From contig CANOVJ010000001.1 in the NCBI GenBank assembly GCA_947570615.1, forward strand, positions 1 through 64,000: 64,000 bases of DNA, read 5' to 3'. The notes beneath the pieces were generated by a model. The model saw nothing but the letters and a program-made list of their open reading frames with translations, had not been told where the DNA came from and ran no database searches. Both the position numbers and the translations under genes were made by a program. Shown here piece after piece: positions 52,876 to 61,417 of this stretch; position 1 is the first letter of the stretch, and every line of letters begins with the position of its first letter. This DNA is from an uncultured Lachnospiraceae bacterium. GTDB taxonomy: Bacteria; Bacillota; Clostridia; Lachnospirales; Lachnospiraceae.

Positions 52876-54457
52876 AAAGCTGTTTTCCATATGCTACCTG
52901 ACGGCGGCGGGCTTTCTTCTGCTGTTTTTCGCCTCCCGCTCCTCCCCGCTGTATCCCTGCAACGACTGGAATGACGCCAACAGCTATTTTTCTGTGGGAA
53001 AGGCGCTGTTTAACGGGAAGATGCCTTATCGGGACGTGTTTGACCAGAAGGGGATGTATCTCTATTTTCTGTATGGGCTGGCATATCTCCTCTCTCACAC
53101 CACCTTTGCGGGGGTGTATGTGCTGGAGGGGATTCTGGCGGCATTCGATCTGTTTGGCATCTGCCGGATCCTGACGCTCTGCGTCAGAAGAAGTACGGCG
53201 CTGGCGCTGAGCCCTCTGGCTCTGGCGGTGATCGTCACCTCCCGGAGCTTTTACTGGGGCGGCAGCGCGGAGGAAATCTGTCTGCCCTTTCTGATCTGGG
53301 GGCTGTATCTGATCCTGGAATATTTTCAGAACAGATATCCCCAGGCGGCCATGAGCCGCAGAAGGCTTCTTCTGGGAGGAATCCTGGCGGGAATGGTGGC
53401 CAATATCAAGTTTACCCTGCTGGGCTTTTTTTTCGCCTGGATGATGTGCGTATTTTTTGCCTTTCTGGCAAGGAGAGATTTCGGGGGAGCGATCCGCGCC
53501 TGCGTTCTTTTTCTGGCGGGGATGGCGCTTCCCTTCCTGCCCTGGGCGGTATGGTTCGGGGTACAGGGCGGGCTTTATGAGTGGTACTGGGGATATGTGT
53601 ACATCAATGTATTTGTCTACAGCAACTTAAACGGGCAGGGACCTTCCCTGGCGGAACGGGTCTATACGCTCAGTAAGATCCTGTACTGGGTCATGCGGGA
53701 CAACAGTATTTATTTTATCTTTATAATATTGGGCGGATTTTGGTTTATAATAGGAAAAGGAAGAAAATGGCTGGAGCGGTTTACCCTTCCCCTTCTGGGA
53801 TTTTTTCTGTTTCTGGGAATTTACGTGGGGGGCTCGGAGCTTCCCTATTACGCCCTTCCGCTGGCGGTGTTTGCGGTTCCGGGCTTTTGCCTGGCGGGGC
53901 GCGGGCTGGAACGGGCCCTGGCCGGAGGAAAAAAGCGGGAGCGGACAGGCCCTGCGGCGCAGAGGGGCAGGAGCGAGTCCCTGCCCGGCATGTCCGGTGC
54001 TGTGCGCATGCCCATTGCAATGAGGATGTCCACAACTATAGGCATGTGTATTGCCCTGGCGGTATCGCTGGCTCTGGGGGTGGGGATCATCTGGACAGGT
54101 TCCATGAATATCCCCCACAGGCTGGAGAAGAAGGAAGACATTTTCCTCTATCAGTTTCAGAAAATCGTGGCCGGAACGCCGGAGCCCACGCTGCTCAACA
54201 TCAACTGTCTGGACGCGGGGCTCTACACCGTGTGCGATATCGTTCCCACCTGCAGGTGGTTCCAGACCCAGACGCTGGCCATCGACGACGTGCTCAGGGA
54301 GCAGGAGCGGTATATCCGGGAAGGGCAGACGGACTATGTGATCGCCAGAGACTACTACCCGGAAGTGATCTGGGACAGATACGAGCTGGCCGCGCAGGCA
54401 CCCTGGCAGCAGGAGGGGACAGAGTTTACCTACTATCTGTTCCGGCGTATAAAATAA
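52835..54457 (+). CDS. GT39-like GT-C glycosyltransferase
   Basis: The 540-residue protein has about eleven helices. NDWNDANSYFSVGKALFNGK followed by PYRDVFDQKGMYLYFLYGL is the first-loop pattern of many Firmicute GT39-like proteins. ANIKFTLLGFFFAWMM and SELPYYALPL fit too. A cytoplasmic basic loop (about 360-390, rich in R, G and P) precedes the last helix, and a soluble outer domain follows. It starts inside the end of the GH78 gene, so the two are co-transcribed. It likely adds a sugar from polyprenyl phosphate. Confidence 0.82.
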   Translation: MSSHQDPILSPRSRKLFSICYLTAAGFLLLFFASRSSPLYPCNDWNDANSYFSVGKALFNGKMPYRDVFDQKGMYLYFLYGLAYLLSHTTFAGVYVLEGILAAFDLFGICRILTLCVRRSTALALSPLALAVIVTSRSFYWGGSAEEICLPFLIWGLYLILEYFQNRYPQAAMSRRRLLLGGILAGMVANIKFTLLGFFFAWMMCVFFAFLARRDFGGAIRACVLFLAGMALPFLPWAVWFGVQGGLYEWYWGYVYINVFVYSNLNGQGPSLAERVYTLSKILYWVMRDNSIYFIFIILGGFWFIIGKGRKWLERFTLPLLGFFLFLGIYVGGSELPYYALPLAVFAVPGFCLAGRGLERALAGGKKRERTGPAAQRGRSESLPGMSGAVRMPIAMRMSTTIGMCIALAVSLALGVGIIWTGSMNIPHRLEKKEDIFLYQFQKIVAGTPEPTLLNINCLDAGLYTVCDIVPTCRWFQTQTLAIDDVLREQERYIREGQTDYVIARDYYPEVIWDRYELAAQAPWQQEGTEFTYYLFRRIK

Positions 54458-54488
54458 TAACTGTTATCATAAAAAGGGAGGAAAACGG

Positions 54489-55700
54489 ATGCTGGCGTAC
54501 AAAATCCTGAGTCTGATATTCTGGCTGGTGGCGATCCCCTTCTGTATGGGGCTCCTTCTTTTGCCTTTTTTGTATCGAAAATACCGGACGATGCCGGTGG
54601 CGCTGCTGGGAGGGTATATCCTGATGTTTGCTCTTCTGGAGCTGGTGGGGATCCCGGTGGTGTTTTTTGCAGTGTACAACGGTTTTACCACCTTTATCAA
54701 ATGCTATACGCCGGTATTGGCGGTGTGCGCCCTTCTGGGGATCTGGGTCACGTATCTGAAAATGCGAAAGGGTTACGAACTGAACTTTCGCATTTTCCCC
54801 GCCTTCGGCCGCACGTCGGGGGAGAGCGTGTTGTTCATGCTCCTGTTCCTGGCGCTGCTGGGGTTTCAGCTTTACATGGCCTTTACGAGGGCATCCTTCG
54901 ACGGGGACGACGCCTATTACGGCGTACAGGCCCTCACCGCCCAGCAGATCGATTCTCTCTACCGGGTCAATCCCTACACGGGCCGGAGCTCGCCGCTGGA
55001 TGTGCGCCACGCGCTGGCGCTGTTTCCCATCTGGGAGGCCTTTGTGGCCAGCATGAGCGACATTCACGCCACCATTGTCTGTCACAGCGTGATTCCTCTG
55101 GCTCTGATCCCTCTCTCCTATCTGCTCTGGTATCAGACCGGAAAAAGCCTGTTCGCTCTTCAGGGACCGGATCAGAAGGATTATCAGCAGGGGAGGGCGC
55201 TTCTGCCCATGTTTCTGGCGCTGATGGCTCTCTGGCAGATGTTTGGGGCGGTTTCCATCTACACTCCGGAAACCTTTTTCCTGACCAGGACCTGGCAGGG
55301 AAAATCCTTTACAGGAAACTTTGTGATTCCGGCCGTGATGTGGATTTTTCTGTGTCTGTTTGAGCAGGGGCCGTCCCCCCGGGCCGGCGCAGCGCCGCTG
55401 AAGCTGAAGGAGGGCTGGAAGGTGAGAGAGAGCGGAAAGAGTATCATGAAACAGCGCAGAGAGAGCTGTCAGGGACAGGCGGGCTTCTGGATCCTGCTGG
55501 CCTGTCTGAATCTGGCCGGAGGAGCAAGCAGCTCCCTTGCGGTTCTGCTGAGCTGTATGCTGACCATGGGATTCGGATTTCTCTTTGCGCTTCGGCACAG
55601 GAGCCCGGCAATCCTTTGCAGGGCGGCGGCAAGCTGTGTGCCGGGAGGAGTCTATGTGCTTGTCTATGTGGCGCTCACCCATGGAATCCTGGTGTTCTGA
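54489..55700 (+). CDS. N-terminal half of a DUF6077-like GT-C membrane protein
   Basis: This 403-residue product has about ten helices and an outer loop with RASFDGDDAYYGVQALTAQQ and SPLDVRHALALFPIWEAF, an acidic motif of a GT-C kind that I associate with DUF6077 proteins (name from memory). It ends at THGILVF in the middle of a helix, without the soluble C-terminal domain expected. The next gene, 20 bases later in another frame, reads like the missing part. The two may be one gene split by mutation or two subunits. ATG follows GGGAGG. Confidence 0.65.
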   Translation: MLAYKILSLIFWLVAIPFCMGLLLLPFLYRKYRTMPVALLGGYILMFALLELVGIPVVFFAVYNGFTTFIKCYTPVLAVCALLGIWVTYLKMRKGYELNFRIFPAFGRTSGESVLFMLLFLALLGFQLYMAFTRASFDGDDAYYGVQALTAQQIDSLYRVNPYTGRSSPLDVRHALALFPIWEAFVASMSDIHATIVCHSVIPLALIPLSYLLWYQTGKSLFALQGPDQKDYQQGRALLPMFLALMALWQMFGAVSIYTPETFFLTRTWQGKSFTGNFVIPAVMWIFLCLFEQGPSPRAGAAPLKLKEGWKVRESGKSIMKQRRESCQGQAGFWILLACLNLAGGASSSLAVLLSCMLTMGFGFLFALRHRSPAILCRAAASCVPGGVYVLVYVALTHGILVF

Positions 55701-55720
55701 TCGGAAAGGAATGATTTTCT

Positions 55721-56494
55721 ATGTACGGTATCTTTATGGAAAGCCTGGTGATTTTCAAGCTTTATACGGGACTGAGGCTGCTGTTTGGTCTTACTCTTGT
55801 GATGTGGCTTTTTCTGCTCATCACGGAAAAGCGAAAGGCGGTGCGACTTGTGCTGGTCTGGGCGCCGATTCTGACTGCATTTTTGTTTCTCGTCCCCATA
55901 TGCAGAAAGGCCTTTGTGGCGGCCGGGCTGGACGGGGAGACCTATTACCGGATTCTGTGGACCATCCCCATGGGGGTGATTTTCTGTTACGGGGCATGCC
56001 GGCTCTGCGCCAGATTCAGAAAGACCGGCTTTGTGGTCAGCGCCGTGCTGGTGATCTGCTGCGGAAGTCTGGTCTATCGCAGTCCCTATATCACCAGGGC
56101 GGAGAATCTTTACCATATACCGGATACGGTGGTGGAGATCTGCGAGCTGATCGGGTCGGGGAATCCCGGGATAAGGGTGTCGGCGGTAATGCCCCCGGAG
56201 CTGATCCACTTTGTCAGGCAGTACGACGCCTCCATCAATATGCCCTATGGGAGGGAAATGCTGGTGGAGCGCTGGGGATATTACAATGCGGTGTACGAGG
56301 CCATGGAAAAGCCGCAGGTGGTGAATATGGAGGAGCTTCTTGCCGCCACCAGGCAGGAGGGATGCCGGTATATCGTCATGGGAGAGGAAAAGCAGACGGA
56401 CAACGACCCGCAGGAGAGCGGCCTTGTGCTGATTGCGGAAATTGACGGCTACCGGATCTATCAGGATCCGGAGGTGACAGATCATGCTGTTTAA
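55721..56494 (+). CDS. C-terminal half of a GT-C-like protein
   Basis: The 257-residue product has three or four helices (FGLTLVMWLFLLIT, LVWAPILTAFLFLVP, GVIFCYGACRL, VVSAVLVICCGSLVY) and then a soluble outer domain (YHIPDTVVEICELIG, ASINMPYGREMLVERWGYYN, CRYIVMGEEKQ). Such soluble tails normally end GT-C proteins like those at 28114 and 52835. It lies in a different frame from the upstream gene, with GGAAAGGA before the ATG. It overlaps the MBOAT start by 11 bases. Either a split gene or a separate subunit. Confidence 0.6.
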   Translation: MYGIFMESLVIFKLYTGLRLLFGLTLVMWLFLLITEKRKAVRLVLVWAPILTAFLFLVPICRKAFVAAGLDGETYYRILWTIPMGVIFCYGACRLCARFRKTGFVVSAVLVICCGSLVYRSPYITRAENLYHIPDTVVEICELIGSGNPGIRVSAVMPPELIHFVRQYDASINMPYGREMLVERWGYYNAVYEAMEKPQVVNMEELLAATRQEGCRYIVMGEEKQTDNDPQESGLVLIAEIDGYRIYQDPEVTDHAV

Positions 56495-58007
56495 TTCATA
56501 TGAGTTTGTGTTCGCGTTTTTTCCGCTGGCGCTGGCAGGAGTCTGTTTCTGTCGCCGGATGGAGCGCAGAACCGGAAAAAGAAATCTGACGGAGGCGTTT
56601 GCGCTGGTTGTGAGCCTTCTATTTTACGCCTTTCGCAGTCTGGAGTATCTGCCGGTGCTTCTGGTAAGCATGGCGGTGAATTACGGACTCTTTTGCCTGA
56701 TGGAGAGGGAGGCTGCAAAGACCGGGGCCCGGAAAGAGCGCTTTGCGGATCGCCGCAGGAACCGAAAGCGTTTGCTGGCCGCAGGGATTGTTTTTGACCT
56801 GGGGCTTTTGTTTCTTTTTAAATATACGGATATAGGGGGTTTTGTTCCGCCGGGGATCAGCTTTTTCACCTTCACCCAGATCGCTTTTCTGGTGGAGGGC
56901 TACCGGGGAAATACGGGGCGGACAGGGGCGCTGGACTATGGACTGTATGTGAGCTTTTTCCCGAAAATCATGCAGGGGCCGATTGCCCTGCCGGGGGAGA
57001 CGCTGCCGCAGTTTGAAGGCGGGAGGGCGCTTGAAGGCGTCTGCTGGGAGCATCTCTACCGGGGGCTGTACCTGTTCGTGCTGGGACTGGCCAAAAAGGT
57101 TCTGATCGCGGATACCCTGGGGAAGGCGGCGGATTTTGGCTACGCCAACATGGCCGCGCTGAATTCCGGGGACGCGCTGATTGTCATGCTCTCCTACACA
57201 CTGCAGCTCTATTTTGATTTCAGCGGCTACTGCGATATGGCCATGGGGATCGGGTGGATGCTGGGGGTTGATCTTCCGCTTAACTTTGACTCTCCTTATA
57301 AGGCTTCCAACATCATGGAGTTCTGGGAGAGATGGCATATGACCCTGACCGGGTTCTTTACCAGATATCTGTACATTCCCCTGGGAGGAAGCCGCAGAGG
57401 GCGAGGGAGAACGTATGCGAACTGTCTGATCGTCTTTCTGGTCAGCGGGATCTGGCACGGCGCGGGCGCAACCTTTGTGGTCTGGGGCCTGATGCACGGT
57501 CTGTTGTATGTGATCACCAGGGCCTTCAGGGATGTGCGAAGGCCCCTGGCGGGAGAGGGCCGCGGGGAGGAAGGCACGGGCCGGATTTTGCGGTTAAAAA
57601 CAAATATAACACATGTTTTTCATGTGCTTCTGACCTTTATCTGTGTGAACCTTGCCTGGATCTTTTTCAGGGCTCCCTCTCTGGGAGAGGCGGCGGAGCT
57701 GATCAGAACCATATTCCGGTTTTCCTTCGGGAGGATCAACTGGGAGCTGGCGGGGTGCTTTAACCTGGATGAGTTCTGGTATGTGATCAAGGTGCTGGGG
57801 GTGGACGGCTGGCAGTACGCCCACTACATCCTGCCGGCGGCGGGGCTGATCCTGACGCTTTTCATGGTGTTTTTCGGAAAAACCGCGGAGAGCCTGGCGC
57901 GGAGGGTAAAGCCCGGGGCGGTCAGCGCGTTTCAGGCGGCAGTGCTGTTTGTGTGGAGCGTGCTTTCTTTTTCGGAGGTGAGCTCCTTTCTGTATGTGAA
58001 TTTCTAG
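56484..58007 (+). CDS. MBOAT family O-acyltransferase (second copy)
   Basis: The 507-residue membrane protein has the MBOAT signatures NIMEFWERWHMTLTGFFTRY (H285) and SGIWHGAGATFVVWGLMHG with catalytic H325, and starts with the usual LFNSYEFVFAFFPLAL. It would export an acyl group to the downstream SGNH protein. GGAGG lies nine bases before the ATG, inside the previous gene. It differs much from the MBOAT at 40001 (shorter first region, no EKS repeats), so the two pairs likely use different acceptors or groups. Confidence 0.92.
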   Translation: MLFNSYEFVFAFFPLALAGVCFCRRMERRTGKRNLTEAFALVVSLLFYAFRSLEYLPVLLVSMAVNYGLFCLMEREAAKTGARKERFADRRRNRKRLLAAGIVFDLGLLFLFKYTDIGGFVPPGISFFTFTQIAFLVEGYRGNTGRTGALDYGLYVSFFPKIMQGPIALPGETLPQFEGGRALEGVCWEHLYRGLYLFVLGLAKKVLIADTLGKAADFGYANMAALNSGDALIVMLSYTLQLYFDFSGYCDMAMGIGWMLGVDLPLNFDSPYKASNIMEFWERWHMTLTGFFTRYLYIPLGGSRRGRGRTYANCLIVFLVSGIWHGAGATFVVWGLMHGLLYVITRAFRDVRRPLAGEGRGEEGTGRILRLKTNITHVFHVLLTFICVNLAWIFFRAPSLGEAAELIRTIFRFSFGRINWELAGCFNLDEFWYVIKVLGVDGWQYAHYILPAAGLILTLFMVFFGKTAESLARRVKPGAVSAFQAAVLFVWSVLSFSEVSSFLYVNF

Positions 58008-58023
58008 AAAGGGGAAGGAAATC

Positions 58024-59190
58024 TTGGACAACCTGGACAAAAGCAAAATGAAAGCGGAAGACAGGATTCAGCCGGGCGGGGAGGAAATCTCCCGGGAGAA
58101 CGGGGAGCTGGCCGGCTCCTTTAAGAGGGCGGTCCTCATTTTTCTGGGGGCTGCCATCGGGGCGCAGCTTCTTCTGGCAGCGCTGGTGGTGCTGGTGGAT
58201 CCTTTTTTTCACTATCACGGGCCCATTCCTGGCTTTCCCTACCTGGTGGACAATCAGCTCTCCCAGAATCCGGGAATGGCGGCCCATATGGAATACGACA
58301 GCGCGATCCTGGGCTCCTCCATGACCGTGAACTTTCAGACCGACTGGTTTCGGGAGCTGATGGATCTGGATACCATCAAGCTCAGCTACAGCGCCGCCTA
58401 TCCCAGGGATCAGGCCAATATTATGGAGATCCTTTTCAAAAGCCCGAACAATCAGGGGGATAAACGGATTAAAAAGATATTTCTGGGGGTGGATGTGATC
58501 ACCTATATGGGAGGGGTGGAGGAGACCAAATACCCCATACCTGAATATTTATATAACGACAGTTATCTGGATGATATAAAGTACGTCCTCAACAAGGATG
58601 TTCTGCTGAATTATGTTCTGCGTCCTCTGGCGGATCCGGATCCCACGGATCTCTCAGACGTGTACGCCAGCTGGTGGACAGAGGAATACTACAGCGAGAC
58701 CTGGGTGCTACATAACTATGTGTCCCCCCGGCAGGAGGAGCAGGAGCTGGCGGCGGACGCTTATCTGAGAGCCGTGGAGGAAAATCTGGCGGTGAATATC
58801 TGTCCCTTTATAGAAGAAAATCCACAGACGGAGTTTGTGATTTTTTTCCCGCCCTACAGTATTCTGTTCTGGAACGATGTGCTTAAGGAAAATCATCTGG
58901 AGGCCACTCTTGAGGAATACCGCTATATTGCCAGCCGGCTGAACGCTTATGAGAATGTGGAGGTTTACTTTTTCCCGGACAGGGAGGAGATTATATGCGA
59001 TCTGAATCATTATGCGGACTACAGCCATTATCATCCCCGCTATAACCGGTATATGGCGGAATGCTTTGCGGACGGCACGAACCGGGTGGCGAAGGAGGGA
59101 CAGCCGGGACGGGGGATCGACGAGTATCTGGCGCATATGAGAAAAATCGTGGAGGAATTTGATTTCGAGGAGCTTCTTCTGAGAAAGTAG
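58024..59190 (+). CDS. SGNH/AlgX-like acyl-transfer partner (second copy)
   Basis: The 388-residue protein starts with TTG after AAGGGGAAGG; an ATG eight codons later is possible. One helix (AAIGAQLLLAALVVLV) anchors the outer SGNH-like domain, with S99 in AILGSSMTVNF and D332-x2-H335 in YADYSHYHPRYN as the likely catalytic residues. It follows the MBOAT gene by 16 bases, as in PatA/PatB or AlgI/AlgJ-type pairs, and would finish O-acylation of the glycan. It ends the operon that starts with GH78. Confidence 0.85.
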   Translation: MDNLDKSKMKAEDRIQPGGEEISRENGELAGSFKRAVLIFLGAAIGAQLLLAALVVLVDPFFHYHGPIPGFPYLVDNQLSQNPGMAAHMEYDSAILGSSMTVNFQTDWFRELMDLDTIKLSYSAAYPRDQANIMEILFKSPNNQGDKRIKKIFLGVDVITYMGGVEETKYPIPEYLYNDSYLDDIKYVLNKDVLLNYVLRPLADPDPTDLSDVYASWWTEEYYSETWVLHNYVSPRQEEQELAADAYLRAVEENLAVNICPFIEENPQTEFVIFFPPYSILFWNDVLKENHLEATLEEYRYIASRLNAYENVEVYFFPDREEIICDLNHYADYSHYHPRYNRYMAECFADGTNRVAKEGQPGRGIDEYLAHMRKIVEEFDFEELLLRK

Positions 59191-59260
59191 CGTTGTGTGC
59201 AGGAAGGAAAGAACGCTGCCGTGTCTGTACGCGGTGCGGACGCCTCCGGAACCGGCATGA

Positions 59261-59308
59261 AAAATCCCCGGGAATGCGGCCGGAAGCGGCGCGGCATCCC
59301 GGGGTTTT
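59261..59308 (+). terminator. Rho-independent terminator at the end of the GH78-MBOAT operon
   Basis: AAATCCCCGGG on the left pairs with CCCGGGGTTTT on the right around a GC-rich loop. A second hairpin, AGAATGTCC/GGACATTCT (59331-59352), lies just downstream of the minus-strand gene's stop. Confidence 0.75.
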
Positions 59309-59353
59309 CTCTGGAAAGAGTGCTCCGGGGAGAATGTCCCGGAGGACATTCTG

Positions 59354-60409
59354 TTACGGAGCGGAAGTCACCACATCCATCCTGTTATTGATCACGTCCG
59401 CGATCCGCTCTGCAATCCGTTCACGGCCCGCATCATTATAATGCATGTGATCGGCCATATATTTCTCGTAATTGCTCTCGTTGATGGTGCCGAAATAATT
59501 GTCGATAAAGGAAGCGCCGCAGTCCAGCACGGCCTCGGACTCTTTGACCAGGTAATGGTTGAGAGTACCGTTCCCCAGATCGGTGAGGGTGCCGTTGTGG
59601 AGCTTTCCATCCTCGTCCTGATACTGGGCGTAGGTGGGGGAGAGGACGATGACGCGGATATACGGCCAGGTCTCCTGGATGTTGTTTATGGCGGTGCGCA
59701 GCCCCCCCGTAAAGGCGGTGACGTCGTAGGGGTTGTCCGGGTTGTCGGAGGGCGTCCCCTCATTGTAGTCGGTGCTGTCGTACATGATCAGGATCACATC
59801 CACCCTGTCCATATCCACTGTTTTCATGACCTCCACGGCCTGCGTATACCGCGGGTCGGGCTCGTCCCCTGCGATGGAGGAGATAGCGGTAAAGTTGCCG
59901 GTGCGCAGGAATTCTACCACATAAAAGAGATTAAAATGGTCCCTGGTATATTCCGGATTATAGGTGGGATATTTGCAGGCGGCGGAGGAATTCGGAAACG
60001 CGCAGTCATAGACCGCCGCGTCCGTTTTGGAGGCGATCTGCGCGGCCAGCCCGGTATCGTCCCGGTCGTCCGTAAAGGGGTTGTTGCCCAGGCACAGGAT
60101 GGTGGTTACGCCGTCGTCCTCCCGGCCCTCCAGGGCGGAAGCGTCCATGGGAATGATCATGTCCAGGGTTTCAATATCAAATTCGGAGGGGTCGATGTCC
60201 TCTAACCCTGCGTTCAGATCGTTTATATCCACGCCCTGATTCCAGCGGTAGAGCCGGTAGACGGCCACCACGGCGATCAGTGCGATCAGTGCGATCAGCA
60301 CGATGTGGAGATTGACGGGAAGACTCCTTTTCGATTTAACATAAGGGCGTCCGGCAGAGCCGGATATCTGTTGTTTATTTTCAGTGTGTTTTTTCTGTTT
60401 TTCGTCCAT
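59354..60409 (-). CDS. Membrane-anchored SGNH-fold protein lacking the catalytic serine
   Basis: This 351-residue protein has a cytoplasmic basic N-terminus, one helix (residues 34-52) and an outer SGNH-like domain. Alignment by eye with the lipoprotein at 26874 shows shared blocks (VIVLSPTYAQY, LGNGTLNHYL, DHMHYNDAG), but GDS is replaced by GNN (residue N110) and GTND by DSTD (T213). D320 and H323 remain. It is thus likely a non-catalytic binding or regulatory form, unless another residue serves. It is alone on the minus strand, with a C7 run at 59704-59711 within the coding region. Confidence 0.75.
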   Translation of the reverse strand: MDEKQKKHTENKQQISGSAGRPYVKSKRSLPVNLHIVLIALIALIAVVAVYRLYRWNQGVDINDLNAGLEDIDPSEFDIETLDMIIPMDASALEGREDDGVTTILCLGNNPFTDDRDDTGLAAQIASKTDAAVYDCAFPNSSAACKYPTYNPEYTRDHFNLFYVVEFLRTGNFTAISSIAGDEPDPRYTQAVEVMKTVDMDRVDVILIMYDSTDYNEGTPSDNPDNPYDVTAFTGGLRTAINNIQETWPYIRVIVLSPTYAQYQDEDGKLHNGTLTDLGNGTLNHYLVKESEAVLDCGASFIDNYFGTINESNYEKYMADHMHYNDAGRERIAERIADVINNRMDVVTSAP

Positions 60410-60576
60410 AGCGAGCTCCTTTCGCTGTTATTCTACTATTATCCGGTAAAAAAATCCACTTATTCATAAAAATTTAATATATCTCCCTGTCTTTCTGTGA
60501 TAAAATAGTAAAAGTCTGCAACGCCGGGGGATCCGGGCAGTTATGGAGGGTTTCGGGAAAGGAAAGGACAGTACGG

Positions 60577-60939
60577 ATGAAAAAGCATATCAGATGGCAG
60601 GATCTGCTGATGCTGCAGGCGGTGTTCCTGATCTACAGCATCTCCAGCGTGGTTTCGAAGTTTGCCTCCGGCAGAGAGCTGTTCAGTATGGGCTTTCTGG
60701 TGCTCTACGGGCTGGATGTCCTGGTGCTGGGGATTTACGCGCTGCTCTGGCAGCAGGTGATCAAAAGGTTCGAACTCTCCGTAGCCTACGCCAACAAGGC
60801 GGTGACGCTGCTCTGGGCGCTGGTATGGGGAATCTTTATTTTCCATGAACGGATCACGCTCTGGAAGGCGGCGGGGATTCTTCTGGTGATGGCGGGGATT
60901 TTTATTCTGAACAGCGAGGAGGGAAAAGGTCTTGAATAG
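60577..60939 (+). CDS. Four-helix EamA/SMR-like transporter subunit
   Basis: The 120-residue protein has four helices and the EamA half-repeat pattern (ELSVAYANKAVTLLWALVWG, FHERITLWKAAGILLVMAGI). It overlaps the next gene by eight bases, which encodes a similar four-helix protein. Such pairs resemble ArnE/ArnF, which flip undecaprenyl-phosphate-aminoarabinose. In this locus, flipping of a polyprenyl-phosphate-sugar is the natural guess. ATG follows GGAAAGGA. Confidence 0.75.
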   Translation: MKKHIRWQDLLMLQAVFLIYSISSVVSKFASGRELFSMGFLVLYGLDVLVLGIYALLWQQVIKRFELSVAYANKAVTLLWALVWGIFIFHERITLWKAAGILLVMAGIFILNSEEGKGLE

Positions 60940-61267
60940 TTCGGTCATAATACTGATCTGCTCGGTGGTGATCGCCTCCATTGCGCAGATTCTGCTGAAA
61001 AAGAGCGCTGCCAGGACGTATTCCTCCCCCATACGGGAGTATCTGAATTTCTATGTAATCTGCGGATACGGGATGATGTTTCTGTCCATGTTTATAACCG
61101 TGCTCTCTTATCGGGGGCTGGATTTCTCCAATGTTCCGGTGATAGAGTCGCTGGGGTATGTGGTGGTGATGCTGCTCAGCTACCTGTTTTTTAAGGAAAG
61201 GATCACCCGGCGCAAGGTTCTGGGGATGGCGGTGATCCTTCTGGGGATTTTTGTATATTACAGATGA
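60932..61267 (+). CDS. Four-helix EamA/SMR-like transporter subunit, partner
   Basis: This 111-residue protein starts with TTG inside the previous gene after GAGGAGGG. It has four helices, with QILLKKSAART in the first loop and PVIESLGYVVVMLLSYLFFKE then RITRRKVLGMAVILLGIF at the end, as in the small multidrug/EamA fold. The two proteins would form a heterodimer. Function as an ArnE/F-like lipid-sugar flippase is inferred from size, pairing and neighbourhood. Confidence 0.72.
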   Translation: MNSSVIILICSVVIASIAQILLKKSAARTYSSPIREYLNFYVICGYGMMFLSMFITVLSYRGLDFSNVPVIESLGYVVVMLLSYLFFKERITRRKVLGMAVILLGIFVYYR

Positions 61268-61327
61268 GAGGAGCCGGACGGCGGGCTGCGCCGTGTACGG
61301 GCCGGAGAGAAGCCGTCGGGACAGAGA

Positions 61328-61373
61328 GAGGCTGCAACCTCCGGACCCATAGGGTCGTTCCGATTGCAGCCTC
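61328..61373. terminator. Terminator-like hairpin between convergent genes
   Basis: GAGGCTGCAA (61328-61337) and TTGCAGCCTC (61364-61373) are perfect complements; TTATTAAT follows. It probably serves the transporter pair and the convergent zinc-ribbon gene. Confidence 0.65.
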
Positions 61374-61417
61374 TTATTAATCTGAATGTCCGAAAAAGCC
61401 TGACACGCGCTGTCTGG

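Noticed and set aside
55585-56445. 286-codon plus-strand frame overlapping two genes
   Set aside because: Cys/Gly/Arg-rich translation without motifs; the other frame has helices and a soluble domain expected for the locus.
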